Below are positions 17,900 to 26,494 of a stretch of DNA of 64,000 nucleotides, piece by piece. Below the pieces are notes generated by a model. That model ran no database searches. It was not told the DNA's origin and was given only the letters and a program-made list of their open reading frames with translations. The number at the start of each line of letters is the position of its first letter. Positions within the stretch are counted from its first letter, which is position 1. The translations under genes and the position numbers were made by a program. The stretch is from SIG607 sp045533195 (lineage in GTDB: Bacteria > Bacillota > Clostridia > Oscillospirales > Acutalibacteraceae): positions 30,501 through 94,500 of the forward strand of contig JAZSHI010000004.1 in the NCBI GenBank assembly GCA_045533195.1, in the 5' to 3' direction.

Positions 17900-18752
17900 T
17901 AACCCTTTCGAGTGAAATTTTCCCTATTTTTGCATTTCTGAATTCCTGCAATAGAGTAGTAGCGGCTCTTAAAGTATCACCCTCGCCACCGCGAATTACC
18001 ATACCGCGCTTTTTGGCAATTTCGCCTAACAGGTCATAGGAATCCATTGTCAAATCAATATTACCGTAACGGCTTGTGAGTAGTTCGGGATAAGATTCAG
18101 CGAGAATTTCCACAAGCCTCATACCGAGAAGCTCTACGTCAACAACATTATCCTTAACTGCACCGGTAAATGCAAGGCGTTCGCCAACACTCATATCCTC
18201 AAATTTAGGCCACAAAACACCCGGCGTATCAAGTAATTCAAGCTGTTTATCTACAGTAAACCATTGATTACCCCTTGTAACACCGGGACGGTTTTCAGCC
18301 TTTGCTTTATTAACCCCTGCCATTCGGTTTATAAAGGTTGATTTTCCAACGTTTGGAATACCAACCACCATAAGTCTTAAGGGTTTACCTGCCATACCTC
18401 TTTCGGCATTTGCTTTAAGCTTTTCACTAAGCATTTCCTTAACCGTCGGAACGAATTTATCAATTCCTTTGCCTGTTCTGCAGTCAACGGCTATTGCTTT
18501 TATATTCTTTTCTTCAAACCATTTTATCCAGCCATTTGTCACTTCGTTATCAGCCATATCGCATTTGTTTAAAATAACAAGCAGCGGCTTTTTACCAAGA
18601 AGCTTTGGTATATCGGGGTTACGGCTCGAAGCAGGAATACGGGCATCTACAATTTCGGCAACCGCATCAACTAAGGAGAGCTCCTTCTCCATTTGTCTGC
18701 GGGTTTTGGTCATATGACCTGGAAACCACTGTATATACTGCGCTTCGCTCAT
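17886..18752 (-). CDS. rbgA: Ribosome biogenesis GTPase YlqF/RbgA
   Basis: This 288-residue circularly permuted GTPase is needed for late 50S assembly. The G4 motif 'NKCDMAD' comes before G1 'GIPNVGKST' and G3 'DTPGV', which is the permuted order of this family. 'QWFPGHMTK' is the conserved N-terminus. Its ATG overlaps the lepB stop by one base. Being co-transcribed with rplS (L19) fits its role in the large subunit. Confidence 0.95.
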   Translation of the reverse strand: MSEAQYIQWFPGHMTKTRRQMEKELSLVDAVAEIVDARIPASSRNPDIPKLLGKKPLLVILNKCDMADNEVTNGWIKWFEEKNIKAIAVDCRTGKGIDKFVPTVKEMLSEKLKANAERGMAGKPLRLMVVGIPNVGKSTFINRMAGVNKAKAENRPGVTRGNQWFTVDKQLELLDTPGVLWPKFEDMSVGERLAFTGAVKDNVVDVELLGMRLVEILAESYPELLTSRYGNIDLTMDSYDLLGEIAKKRGMVIRGGEGDTLRAATTLLQEFRNAKIGKISLERVNENA

Positions 18753-19339
18753 TAGTCAATTCCTCCGAATCTTTCAAAAGGAAAAACTCTGAAAACTGCT
18801 TTGCCTAAAATATAGCGTTCATCAATCATACCGCCGTTGCCTATTCTTGAGCTTCTGCTGTCAAGCGATTCGTTTCTGTTATCCCCCAGACAAAAAACGT
18901 GATTTTCAGGCACTCTTACAGGGAACTGAACATCATAACGCAGATTTGTCGGAGTTCTTGTATAGGGTTCCTCAAGAGCCGCTCCGTCAACGTAAACAAT
19001 GCCTCTTTCAAAATCAATATCAACAGTTTGACCTTCGGTAGCAATAATTCGTTTTATAATCGGGCCTTCGCCGTCATCGGTCTGATATTCGTTTCTTGCA
19101 TTTCGGGAAACAACCACAACATCCCCAACCTTAGGAGTATAAAACCAATCGGTGATTATTATTTTTTCATTTTCGTAAAAGGTATCCTTCATTGAATCGC
19201 CCACTATCGTAGCAACCCTGAAAACAAACGTAAAAATAATTACAACGGCAAGCATAGCGCTTACCACCACTTCAAACCATTCAAAAGCCTCTTTAGTAAT
19301 GGAAATAGGTTCCTTCTGTTTAGTATTTTCAGTTTCCAT
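18752..19339 (-). CDS. lepB: Signal peptidase I
   Basis: The 195-residue membrane protease cleaves signal peptides from exported proteins. One N-terminal span (about 24-44) is followed by the catalytic S48 ('GDSM') and the general base K95 ('IIKRIIA'); 'GDNRNESLDSR' is the conserved box E. It lies 66 bases after rplS, beyond a terminator-like hairpin, and overlaps rbgA by one base. Confidence 0.95.
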   Translation of the reverse strand: METENTKQKEPISITKEAFEWFEVVVSAMLAVVIIFTFVFRVATIVGDSMKDTFYENEKIIITDWFYTPKVGDVVVVSRNARNEYQTDDGEGPIIKRIIATEGQTVDIDFERGIVYVDGAALEEPYTRTPTNLRYDVQFPVRVPENHVFCLGDNRNESLDSRSSRIGNGGMIDERYILGKAVFRVFPFERFGGID

Positions 19340-19359
19340 AAACAGTCATTCCTCCGTAT

Positions 19360-19395
19360 AAAGAAAAAAGGAGACAACTTAAGGTTGCCTCCTTC
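19360..19395 (-). terminator. Attenuating terminator between rplS and lepB
   Basis: An 11-bp stem (19368-19378 with 19384-19394, one G-U pair) is followed on the minus strand by TTTTTTC. Because four genes continue downstream without an obvious new promoter, it probably allows partial read-through, giving high L19 and low lepB-yraN expression. Confidence 0.75.
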
Positions 19396-19405
19396 CCTTT
19401 TTTTC

Positions 19406-19750
19406 TTAGCCGATTAACTCTTTAACCTTAGCAGCCTTACCAACTCTATCACGGAGATAATAAAGCTTAGCTCTGCGAACGCGGCCGTTTCTCACAAGCT
19501 CAACCTTAGCTACGTTGGGAGAATGTACGGGGAATACACGTTCAACACCTACACCGTAGGAAACTCTGCGAACGGTAAAGGTTTCAGAAATACCACTGTT
19601 ATTCTTAGCGATTACGGTACCTTCGAAAATCTGAATTCTTTCTCTGTCGCCTTCTTTAATGCGTACGTGTACCTTTACGGTGCTACCGATATTTACAACC
19701 GGTGCCTCAGCCTTTAAGCATTCTTCAGTTAACTTCTTAATAGCGTCCAT
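19406..19750 (-). CDS. rplS: 50S ribosomal protein L19
   Basis: The 114-residue L19 protein sits at the interface of the ribosomal subunits. 'VKVHVRIKEGDRERIQIFEGTVI' and 'RRVSYGVGVERVFPVHSPNV' are strongly conserved L19 segments. AGGAGG lies about 9 bases before the ATG. A promoter and a roughly 120-base structured leader precede it. Confidence 0.98.
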   Translation of the reverse strand: MDAIKKLTEECLKAEAPVVNIGSTVKVHVRIKEGDRERIQIFEGTVIAKNNSGISETFTVRRVSYGVGVERVFPVHSPNVAKVELVRNGRVRRAKLYYLRDRVGKAAKVKELIG

Positions 19751-19872
19751 TTTAATTTTCCTCCTAAATTTTTCCAGATGTTCATACCCGTTATACGACA
19801 GAGGACCATCCGCTTTAATGTCGAACTATTCGGCATCAAACCCACCTAAAAGGAGTAGGTGAAATCAAATGC
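19751..19872 (-). promoter_or_regulatory. Structured 5' leader of rplS (L19 leader candidate)
   Basis: The transcript from the promoter at 19879-19907 has about 120 untranslated bases. In minus-strand order I see CACCTA/TAGGTG (6 bp, loop CTCCTTT), then CGAA-TAG-TTCG, then GATG...CATC just before the ribosome-binding site. L19 leaders that bind L19 for autoregulation are known in Firmicutes; position and size fit, but the match to that family is inferred. Confidence 0.6.
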
Positions 19873-19878
19873 TAAAGT

Positions 19879-19907
19879 ATTATACTACATAACGCAAAAA
19901 AAATCAA
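19879..19907 (-). promoter_or_regulatory. Sigma-A promoter of rplS operon
   Basis: On the minus strand TTGATT (19907-19902), 17 bases, TATAAT (19884-19879). Confidence 0.8.
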
Positions 19908-19985
19908 GCAAAATTTTGTTTTTTTAAAAACTTTTTTCAAACCCGATATTTTTGCAAAATAATAGCATTTACAGAGTAAAAATCC

Positions 19986-20014
19986 TTGCGTATTTATAAA
20001 TTTTATAATATAAT
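19986..20014 (+). promoter_or_regulatory. Sigma-A promoter of the cysteine desulfurase operon
   Basis: TTGCGT (19986-19991), 17 bases, TATAAT (20009-20014), about 45 bases before the ATG at 20060. Together with the rplS leader and promoter, this accounts for the gene-free stretch 19751-20059. Confidence 0.7.
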
Positions 20015-20059
20015 ATATGAGTATATGTACGTATGTAAAAAAAGGATGCTTTAAAAGAA

Positions 20060-21193
20060 ATGATATATCTCGACAATAGTGCCACCACAAAACCTTGTAA
20101 AAAAACGGTGGAAGCAATAAATAATACTTTAACTGAAAACTGGGGAAATCCCTCATCCACATATTCTCATGGCATAACCGCTCTTGAAATAATTGATGAT
20201 GCGCGTAAAACCGTTGCTTCTTCCGTTGGAGCAAGGTCAGAAGAAATTTTTTTCACAGGAAGCGGAACCGAAGCAAACAACTTAGCGATTTTCGGTTGCG
20301 CCAATGCCTTAAAGAAAAAGGGCAAAAAAATTATTTCCACCTCAATAGAACATCCTTCCGTTCTTGAGGCGCTGAAAAAGTTAAGTGATGACGGCTTTGA
20401 AACGGTGCTTCTTTCTCCCGACCACAACGGATGCATAAAGGAAGAGGATTTAAGAAGAGAAATTGATAAAAACACCATACTCGTTTCAATTATGCTGGTC
20501 AACAACGAAATAGGTTCCATACAGCCTATCGAAATTGCCTCAAAAATCATTAAAGAGAAAAGCTCCCCTGCTCTGCTTCATTGCGATGCCGTTCAGGGTT
20601 ATGGAAAGCTTCCTATAAAAGTATCAACTTTGGGTGTTGATTTACTAAGCGCAAGCGGTCACAAAATCCACGCTTCAAAGGGAATCGGCTTTTTATACAA
20701 AAAATCGGGAGTAAATATTCAGCCCATAGTTTACGGCGGAGGTCAGGAAAAAGGACTTCGTTCAGGAACAGAAAGCGTTCCCCTTATTGCAGGGCTCGGA
20801 GCTGCCGTTAAAGATTTGCCCGACTTAAATAAGCAGCTTAGCATTCAGCAAGAATTTTATGATAAAGCCAAAGAACTTCTTTTGGAAGTTGATGCAATAA
20901 AAATCAATTCCCCCGAAAACGCGCTTCCCTATATAATTAATATTTCCATTGACGGATATAAGTCAGAGCCCATGCTTAACGCTCTGGCTATGGAGAATAT
21001 CTTTGTTTCAAAAGGAAGTGCCTGTGCAAAGGGACACAGGAGCTACGTTCTTAGCGAAATAGGACTTTCAAACGACAGAATTGATAGCGCCATACGTATA
21101 AGTTTTTCGAGAGAAAACACATTAAATGAAGTTGAAACACTTAAAAATACCATAATTAAAATCACAGAAAAAATGAGAAGGTTTAAAAGATAA
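20060..21193 (+). CDS. Cysteine desulfurase (NifS/IscS/NifZ type)
   Basis: This 377-residue PLP enzyme takes sulfur from cysteine and passes it on as a persulfide. The PLP lysine is K202 ('SGHKIHASKG'), H98 stacks on the cofactor, and the catalytic C322 lies in 'GSACAKGHRS' on a mobile loop. The stop overlaps the thiI start by one base. In Bacillus the equivalent pair NifZ-ThiI makes 4-thiouridine, so sulfur donation to ThiI is the likely role; the enzyme may also serve other acceptors. Confidence 0.93.
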   Translation: MIYLDNSATTKPCKKTVEAINNTLTENWGNPSSTYSHGITALEIIDDARKTVASSVGARSEEIFFTGSGTEANNLAIFGCANALKKKGKKIISTSIEHPSVLEALKKLSDDGFETVLLSPDHNGCIKEEDLRREIDKNTILVSIMLVNNEIGSIQPIEIASKIIKEKSSPALLHCDAVQGYGKLPIKVSTLGVDLLSASGHKIHASKGIGFLYKKSGVNIQPIVYGGGQEKGLRSGTESVPLIAGLGAAVKDLPDLNKQLSIQQEFYDKAKELLLEVDAIKINSPENALPYIINISIDGYKSEPMLNALAMENIFVSKGSACAKGHRSYVLSEIGLSNDRIDSAIRISFSRENTLNEVETLKNTIIKITEKMRRFKR

Positions 21194-22383
21194 TGAAAGA
21201 AATAATACTTATCAAAAACGGAGAGCTTGTTCTTAAAGGTCTTAACAGGAGCACATTTGAGAGTATGCTCATAAAGACAATACGAAGAAGACTTAAGGAT
21301 TTAGGAAAAATCAGTATAAAAAATGCTCAATCCACCATTTATATTGAGCCTATTGAAGAAGAATTTAATTTTGAAGAAGCAATAGACAGAGTAAGCAAGA
21401 TTTTCGGAATTGCCGCTTTCAGCCGTTGCGCTTCTTTAAATAAAGATATGAATGAAATTTTATCGGTAGTCGCCGATTACGTCAGACCTGCCTTAAGCAA
21501 TGTAAAAACCTTTAAGGTTATAGCCAAAAGAAGCGATAAATCTTTCCCCTTCACCTCTCCCGAAATTTCTGCTCAGGTAGGCGGCGCCATTTTATCGGCA
21601 ATGCCCTATCTAAAAGTGGATGTTAAAAACCCCGACATTGTAGTTTCGGTAGAAATACGCGACTATGCAGCATATATTCACGCCGGTCAAATTCACGGTG
21701 CAGGAGGACTTCCCGTAGGTTCCTCCGGCAAAGCCACCATACTTATTTCCGGAGGTATTGACAGCCCTGTTGCCGCCTATTTAATGGCAAAACGCGGTCT
21801 GACTTTAAATGCTGTTCATTTTGCAAGTCCTCCATATACGGGTCCCTTGGCTGAAAAAAAGGTTAAAACTCTGCTTGAGAAGGTAGCGGCATACAGCGGT
21901 GACATTCGTCTTGCTATTGTTCCGTTCACCGAAATTCAAGAAGCCATTGCCGAAAACTGTAAGGAAGAATACTTCACCCTTATAATGCGCCGAATGATGA
22001 TGCGAATTGCCGAAAGACTTGCCCTTGCTTCAGGCAGTAAAGCCTTAATCACGGGAGAAAGTCTCGGTCAGGTTGCAAGTCAGACGCTTCCTGCTATTGG
22101 AGTTACCGATATAGTAACCGAAGAACTCCCTGTTCTGCGTCCTCTTATAGGAATGGATAAAGAAGAAATTATAGTTATTTCAAGAAAAATAGACACCTTT
22201 GAAACCTCGGTACTGCCTTACGAAGACTGTTGCACGGTATTTACTCCGAAGCATCCAAGAACACGTCCGACAATCAGTGACTGCGCAGAAGCAGAAAGCG
22301 TTTTCCAATTTGATGCTCTTCTCACAAAGGCTGTCAACGAAACAATATATACCCGCATCACCCGTGACGGTGAAGCGCTTTAA
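21193..22383 (+). CDS. thiI: tRNA 4-thiouridine synthase ThiI
   Basis: This 396-residue enzyme thiolates U8 of tRNA. A THUMP RNA-binding domain covers about residues 60-165, and the PP-loop ATP pyrophosphatase motif is 'SGGIDSPVAAYLMAKRG'. There is no C-terminal rhodanese domain, as is usual in Firmicutes, so thiazole synthesis is not implied. A Cys pair ('YEDCCTVF') near residue 344 and 'GESLGQVASQT' are typical of the family. It is coupled to the upstream desulfurase and 14 bases before the CinA fusion gene. Confidence 0.95.
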   Translation: MKEIILIKNGELVLKGLNRSTFESMLIKTIRRRLKDLGKISIKNAQSTIYIEPIEEEFNFEEAIDRVSKIFGIAAFSRCASLNKDMNEILSVVADYVRPALSNVKTFKVIAKRSDKSFPFTSPEISAQVGGAILSAMPYLKVDVKNPDIVVSVEIRDYAAYIHAGQIHGAGGLPVGSSGKATILISGGIDSPVAAYLMAKRGLTLNAVHFASPPYTGPLAEKKVKTLLEKVAAYSGDIRLAIVPFTEIQEAIAENCKEEYFTLIMRRMMMRIAERLALASGSKALITGESLGQVASQTLPAIGVTDIVTEELPVLRPLIGMDKEEIIVISRKIDTFETSVLPYEDCCTVFTPKHPRTRPTISDCAEAESVFQFDALLTKAVNETIYTRITRDGEAL

Positions 22384-22397
22384 AGGAAGGTAACACT

Positions 22398-25300
22398 ATG
22401 CATACTGAAATTATTTGTTTTACTTCGGGCAAGGATAACGAAGATATACTCGGTTGTGAAAAACAAATTTGCACTTTACTCAGCCAACTTGAAGTCACCC
22501 CTCCCGAGCGCACTATTACTTCTAATGATACAAAGCATATTATTACTGCAATTAAAGAAGCGTCTGTTGAAAGTAGCGTTATATTCCTATGCGGTGATAC
22601 AGAGGTTGCCAAAAAGGCGTTAAAACAACATTATAAGCTTAGATTTAAAGCAAACGAGGAATACAAAAACTGTCTTTTAAGAAAAGGTGAAGAAATCAGT
22701 AATGAAAAGATATCCTTCCCGCAAAGCGCTAAGGTTTGCTTTGACCGACAAAGCGGTATTGCTGCTTTTTCTCTTAAAGTTTTCAGCAAAATTTTCTTTG
22801 TTATTCCCGACGATTACACCTTGCTTCCAACCTTTGCGGATGATTGTATTTTACCGTTTTTTGCCGAAAAGAAGGGCAAATATCTTTCCCGTGCAAAACT
22901 AAAGCTTTTTGATGCTGATACAGTACAGCTTTCTTCTGTTATAAAAGCCTTAAAGAACAAATATCCCGTGCGTATAAGCAGTTACAGCACCGACGGAAAA
23001 ATAAGACTTGAAATATCTTCTTGCGCCAAAGATATGAATACAGCAAGTAATATCTGCAATAAAGCCATAAATGAAATCAAAGAATCTTTTGGCAACTGCA
23101 TTTATGAAGTGGGCACAAGAAGTCTTGCCGAAGTAACAGTAGATGCTTTGAAAAAGGAAGGACTTACCGTTTCTACTGCAGAAAGTTGCACAGGCGGTAT
23201 GCTTTCTGAGGCTATCACATCAGTTTCTGGCGCTTCGGATGTTCTCGAAATCGGCATTTGCGCTTATTCTAACAGAGTCAAAAAAAATGCACTCGGTGTC
23301 AGCGAAGAAATACTTGCAAATCACGGTGCCGTAAGCAAAGAAACTGCCGCCGCTCTATCTAAAGGCATTTTTGAACTTAGCGATTCAAGTCTCGGAATAG
23401 GTATCACAGGCGTTGCAGGGCCCTCCAAAAGTGAAGGAAAGGAAGTCGGCACCGTTTATATTGCTATGTATAACGGCGAAAATTATTGGATCCGTGTAAT
23501 CCGACTACCCGAAAATGAAAGCAGAGAAAAAATCAGAGAATACTCTTGCGCTACCGCTCTCGACCTTATGAGAAGATATATTGCATCCCTTCCAGAAATA
23601 TTAGACGGAGCCTGTACCAAAGATTCCCTCTCTGTAATTTCTTCACAGCCGGATTTTATAAATAATAATATTGTAAAGGCGGAAGCTATATCTATAAATT
23701 CGGATGAAACACTCCTGCAAGAAGAACAAGCTCCTATTTTAGAGGAAGAAGATATAATATCCGCAGTTGAAGAATTATATGATGAAAAAGACGACGAACT
23801 TCAAAAGATTTTTGATGAGTTCGAAACCGAAGCCGATGAGATTATTGAAGAACTCGATGCCGAAATCGGCGAGGTTATTGAAGAGTCTATAATAAACAAA
23901 GTGAATACTGAGAATAATAAAGACTTAGAAGAGCCTATTGTTGCTTCCCTACCCCAAGAAGAAATCAGCGCCTTCATTTTGAGCGAAACAAATAAAAACA
24001 ACAACGATTATGTTGAAGTTTTTGAAGAAAAGGATTTTGCTGATTTTATCAGAAACGAAGAACCATTAGACGAAGGCTTTGAATTGGCTGCTGACAACTT
24101 TGACGAAGACCAAATTTATGTTGATGATTACGACGAAGACAAGCCTAAGCGTAAAATATTCAAAACAGCAAAAGCAACCAATTCAAAAACTCCGAATTGG
24201 TTAAAGATAGCCTTTGCGGCTGTTGTTGCCATTGTTGTTGTTTTTACTTCAATTTTAGGCAGTTATTTCATCAAAATTCATCGCGATCTTTCTCAGTTAG
24301 AGTCTGCCGCAAAAATCTATTCTTCCCTTTCAAAAGCAGATGCATTCTCGAAACTGAAAGCCGAAAACAATGATTTTACCGCTTGGATAAAACTCGGTGA
24401 TACAAAGCTAAATAATCCTGTTTATCAGTATAACGATAACTCTTTTTATGCAAGTCACAATATGAACCGGCAAAAGAGCCGTTACGGTGCTTTATTCTTT
24501 GACTACAGAAACAAAATTTCCACCGAAAACGAAAGTAAAAATCTTGTTATTTACGGTCAGAATATGGCTGATGGAACTATGTTCGGCTTACTCAACAGCT
24601 TCCAAGATTTGTCATTTATAAAAGACAACAACATAATTTCCCTTCACACAGAAGATAAAGACAGAAGTTACAAAGTATTTGCAGTTATTATAACAAATGC
24701 CGTAAAAGAAGACGATGACGGACATCTCTTTGACTTTTCACGTTCAGGCTTTAAGAGTGTAAACGACTTCAACTCTTGGGCAAACGAGCTTCAGTCAAAA
24801 AATCTTTATATTACCAATTCTAAATTGTCACCTACTGATTCCTTCCTGACTTTAGTTACAACCAGCGACGCATTTAATAATGCCCGTATTGTTGTAATAG
24901 CTAAGGAAGTTGTTGATGGAAATTCCGATATTACCTATTCTATTAACCCCTCCCCTATCTATCCAAAGGCGTGGTACGAAGCAAGAAATATGAAGCCGCA
25001 ATCGAACGGTACTTCAACGGAAGATGATACATCCCACACTTCTTCAGATGTTTCATCTGATACTTCATCTGACACTTCATCAACCCCATCTACTAATCAA
25101 ACTCCCGGTACACCAAGCACTCCAAGCACACCGAGCACCCCCAGCACACCGAGCACCCCCAGTACACCGAGTACTCCCAGTACACCGAACACTCCCAGTA
25201 CACCGAGTACTCCCAGTACACCGAGCACTCCCAGTACACCGAGTACTCCCAGTACACCGAGTACTCCCAGTACACCGAGCACTCCCGATACACCGAGCAC

Positions 25301-25433
25301 TCCTGATACACCGAGCACTCCCGATACGCCGAGCACTCCCGATACGCCGAGCACTCCCGATACGCCGAGTACTCCCGATACGCCGAGCACTCCCGATACG
25401 CCGAGTACTTCAGAACCTCAACAACAAGAATAA
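22398..25433 (+). CDS. CinA-like amidohydrolase fused to a membrane-anchored catalytically degenerate class-B sortase domain
   Basis: This 1011-residue protein is a remarkable fusion. Residues 1-160 look like a decayed molybdopterin-binding (MoCF) domain of CinA; 160-240 match the CinA linker domain; 240-396 are a well-kept PncC amidohydrolase domain with 'AESCTGG' (261-267) and 'GITGVAGP' (335-342), which in active homologues deamidates NMN. A strongly acidic linker (about 430-580) leads to KPKRK and a membrane span (601-625). Residues 650-838 align with sortase B ('DFTAWIKLGDTKLNNPVYQ', 'LFFDYRN', 'IYGQNMADGTMFG', 'LTLVTTSDAFNNARIVVIAK'), but the catalytic His is Q721 and the catalytic Cys is T822; Arg is kept as R830. 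The tail (about 897-1004) is PSTP/PDTP repeats. Topology should be N-in, C-out. It is third in an operon after thiI. Confidence 0.85.
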   Translation: MHTEIICFTSGKDNEDILGCEKQICTLLSQLEVTPPERTITSNDTKHIITAIKEASVESSVIFLCGDTEVAKKALKQHYKLRFKANEEYKNCLLRKGEEISNEKISFPQSAKVCFDRQSGIAAFSLKVFSKIFFVIPDDYTLLPTFADDCILPFFAEKKGKYLSRAKLKLFDADTVQLSSVIKALKNKYPVRISSYSTDGKIRLEISSCAKDMNTASNICNKAINEIKESFGNCIYEVGTRSLAEVTVDALKKEGLTVSTAESCTGGMLSEAITSVSGASDVLEIGICAYSNRVKKNALGVSEEILANHGAVSKETAAALSKGIFELSDSSLGIGITGVAGPSKSEGKEVGTVYIAMYNGENYWIRVIRLPENESREKIREYSCATALDLMRRYIASLPEILDGACTKDSLSVISSQPDFINNNIVKAEAISINSDETLLQEEQAPILEEEDIISAVEELYDEKDDELQKIFDEFETEADEIIEELDAEIGEVIEESIINKVNTENNKDLEEPIVASLPQEEISAFILSETNKNNNDYVEVFEEKDFADFIRNEEPLDEGFELAADNFDEDQIYVDDYDEDKPKRKIFKTAKATNSKTPNWLKIAFAAVVAIVVVFTSILGSYFIKIHRDLSQLESAAKIYSSLSKADAFSKLKAENNDFTAWIKLGDTKLNNPVYQYNDNSFYASHNMNRQKSRYGALFFDYRNKISTENESKNLVIYGQNMADGTMFGLLNSFQDLSFIKDNNIISLHTEDKDRSYKVFAVIITNAVKEDDDGHLFDFSRSGFKSVNDFNSWANELQSKNLYITNSKLSPTDSFLTLVTTSDAFNNARIVVIAKEVVDGNSDITYSINPSPIYPKAWYEARNMKPQSNGTSTEDDTSHTSSDVSSDTSSDTSSTPSTNQTPGTPSTPSTPSTPSTPSTPSTPSTPSTPNTPSTPSTPSTPSTPSTPSTPSTPSTPSTPSTPDTPSTPDTPSTPDTPSTPDTPSTPDTPSTPDTPSTPDTPSTSEPQQQE
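25108..25422 (+). repeat. In-frame 9/18-bp tandem repeats encoding the PSTP/PDTP tail
   Basis: The unit is CCGAGCACTCCCAGTACA and variants (Pro-Ser-Thr-Pro-Ser-Thr). A first block up to about 25283 codes almost only for PST, and a second block alternates PST with PDT using an 18-bp unit with GATACG or GATACA. The two homogeneous blocks suggest separate recent expansions. Units are multiples of 9, so length changes keep the frame. Confidence 0.9.
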
Positions 25434-25451
25434 TACATCGGAGATAATATT

Positions 25452-26474
25452 ATGATGCAGAATTTAAAAATTGATATTATATATTATGAAACCCCATCAG
25501 ATTTTGAATTTGAATTTAATTTAGGCGGCTGTTGTCACTGCAGGGTTTTAAACAACAGCACTTCTTCCCCAAAAGAATTAGTAAGCTGTCTTTCAAAAGC
25601 AGTAGGAAGAAGCCGTGTCATCATCATTGTAGGAAACCTAAATCAGCCAAACGGACTTTATTTGCTTATAAGCAAAGCTATCGGACATCAACTTACCAAT
25701 GTATCTGCTGATGAATACGGTATTGCTCCCGACAGTAATACAACCATTATTGAGGGCGCTCTCCCCCTTGTCAGCTCCGACGGTCTTCTTTCGGGTTGCG
25801 TTATTGAAAGCGGTCCTCAGTCTATAATTCTTTTGCCGGACGAAAAAAGTCTCAGAAAAGATGTTGCAGAAAATCTTGTTTTTCAATATATTTCAGCCTT
25901 AAGCCGCACCCCCGAAACCGATTCGGTAATTTTACCCGACAGCGAACCCGAAAAGCAAGAATCCATTACCGAAGATGTAGAAGAAGTTATGGAAGAAGCA
26001 ACTCTGCCCTCAGAAGAAATCATTAACGAAATCGAAGAAGAATCAAGAGAAGAAGAAACCGAAACTGATGAAGAATGCAACGAAGAAGAGGTTTTAACCG
26101 AACTCGAGGAAGCTTCTGGTGAAATTGAAGAAGAAACTGAAAACAGCGAAGCTTCTGACCAAGAAAGCGAAGACATAAAAGAGATCGTTATTCCCGACAA
26201 AGAGGATAATTTCTTTGATATTTTTGCAGAGCAGACAGAAGAAAACGCTTCAAATGATTTCGTCTATTCTGATACTATTGTGTCAAGTGATGACGACTCA
26301 GACGATTACGAAAACGCTAAACCTTCAAAAGATAAAAGTATGAATATTCTTATATGGTTAATTATCGGTCTTATGTTCATAATACTGGGTGTTCTCGCAT
26401 ATATGCTTATATACACACCCCTTAAAAACGGTGTTAATATTACCGACTACGTAAGACAAATTTTCAACCAATAA
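25452..26474 (+). CDS. Single-span membrane protein with degenerate CinA/MoCF-like cytoplasmic head
   Basis: A 340-residue protein starting at ATG-ATG (25452, 25455) with GGAG 8 bases upstream. Residues 45-150 resemble a worn MoCF/CinA N-terminal domain: 'VIIIVGNLNQPNGLYLLISKAIG' occupies the place of the GGLGPTxDD motif and 'SGPQSIILLPDEKSLRKDV' the place of the LPGPPxEM motif. A Glu-rich acidic region (about 155-290) leads to a basic KPSKDK and one membrane span (299-320), leaving only 20 residues outside. The head-acidic linker-span order copies the upstream CinA/sortase fusion. Homology is inferred by eye and function is unknown. Confidence 0.6.
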   Translation: MMQNLKIDIIYYETPSDFEFEFNLGGCCHCRVLNNSTSSPKELVSCLSKAVGRSRVIIIVGNLNQPNGLYLLISKAIGHQLTNVSADEYGIAPDSNTTIIEGALPLVSSDGLLSGCVIESGPQSIILLPDEKSLRKDVAENLVFQYISALSRTPETDSVILPDSEPEKQESITEDVEEVMEEATLPSEEIINEIEEESREEETETDEECNEEEVLTELEEASGEIEEETENSEASDQESEDIKEIVIPDKEDNFFDIFAEQTEENASNDFVYSDTIVSSDDDSDDYENAKPSKDKSMNILIWLIIGLMFIILGVLAYMLIYTPLKNGVNITDYVRQIFNQ

Positions 26475-26494
26475 CGTCAAGAGGGAAATTTACT

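Noticed and set aside
25097..25390. Open frame on the minus strand coding a GVLGVSG repeat, and a plus-strand frame at 25024-25455
   Set aside because: Both are by-products of the 9-bp repeats of the PSTP tail; neither has a ribosome-binding site or a plausible protein.
25108..25422. Regular short repeats resembling a CRISPR array
   Set aside because: The repeats are contiguous, without unique spacers, and code in frame for a protein tail.
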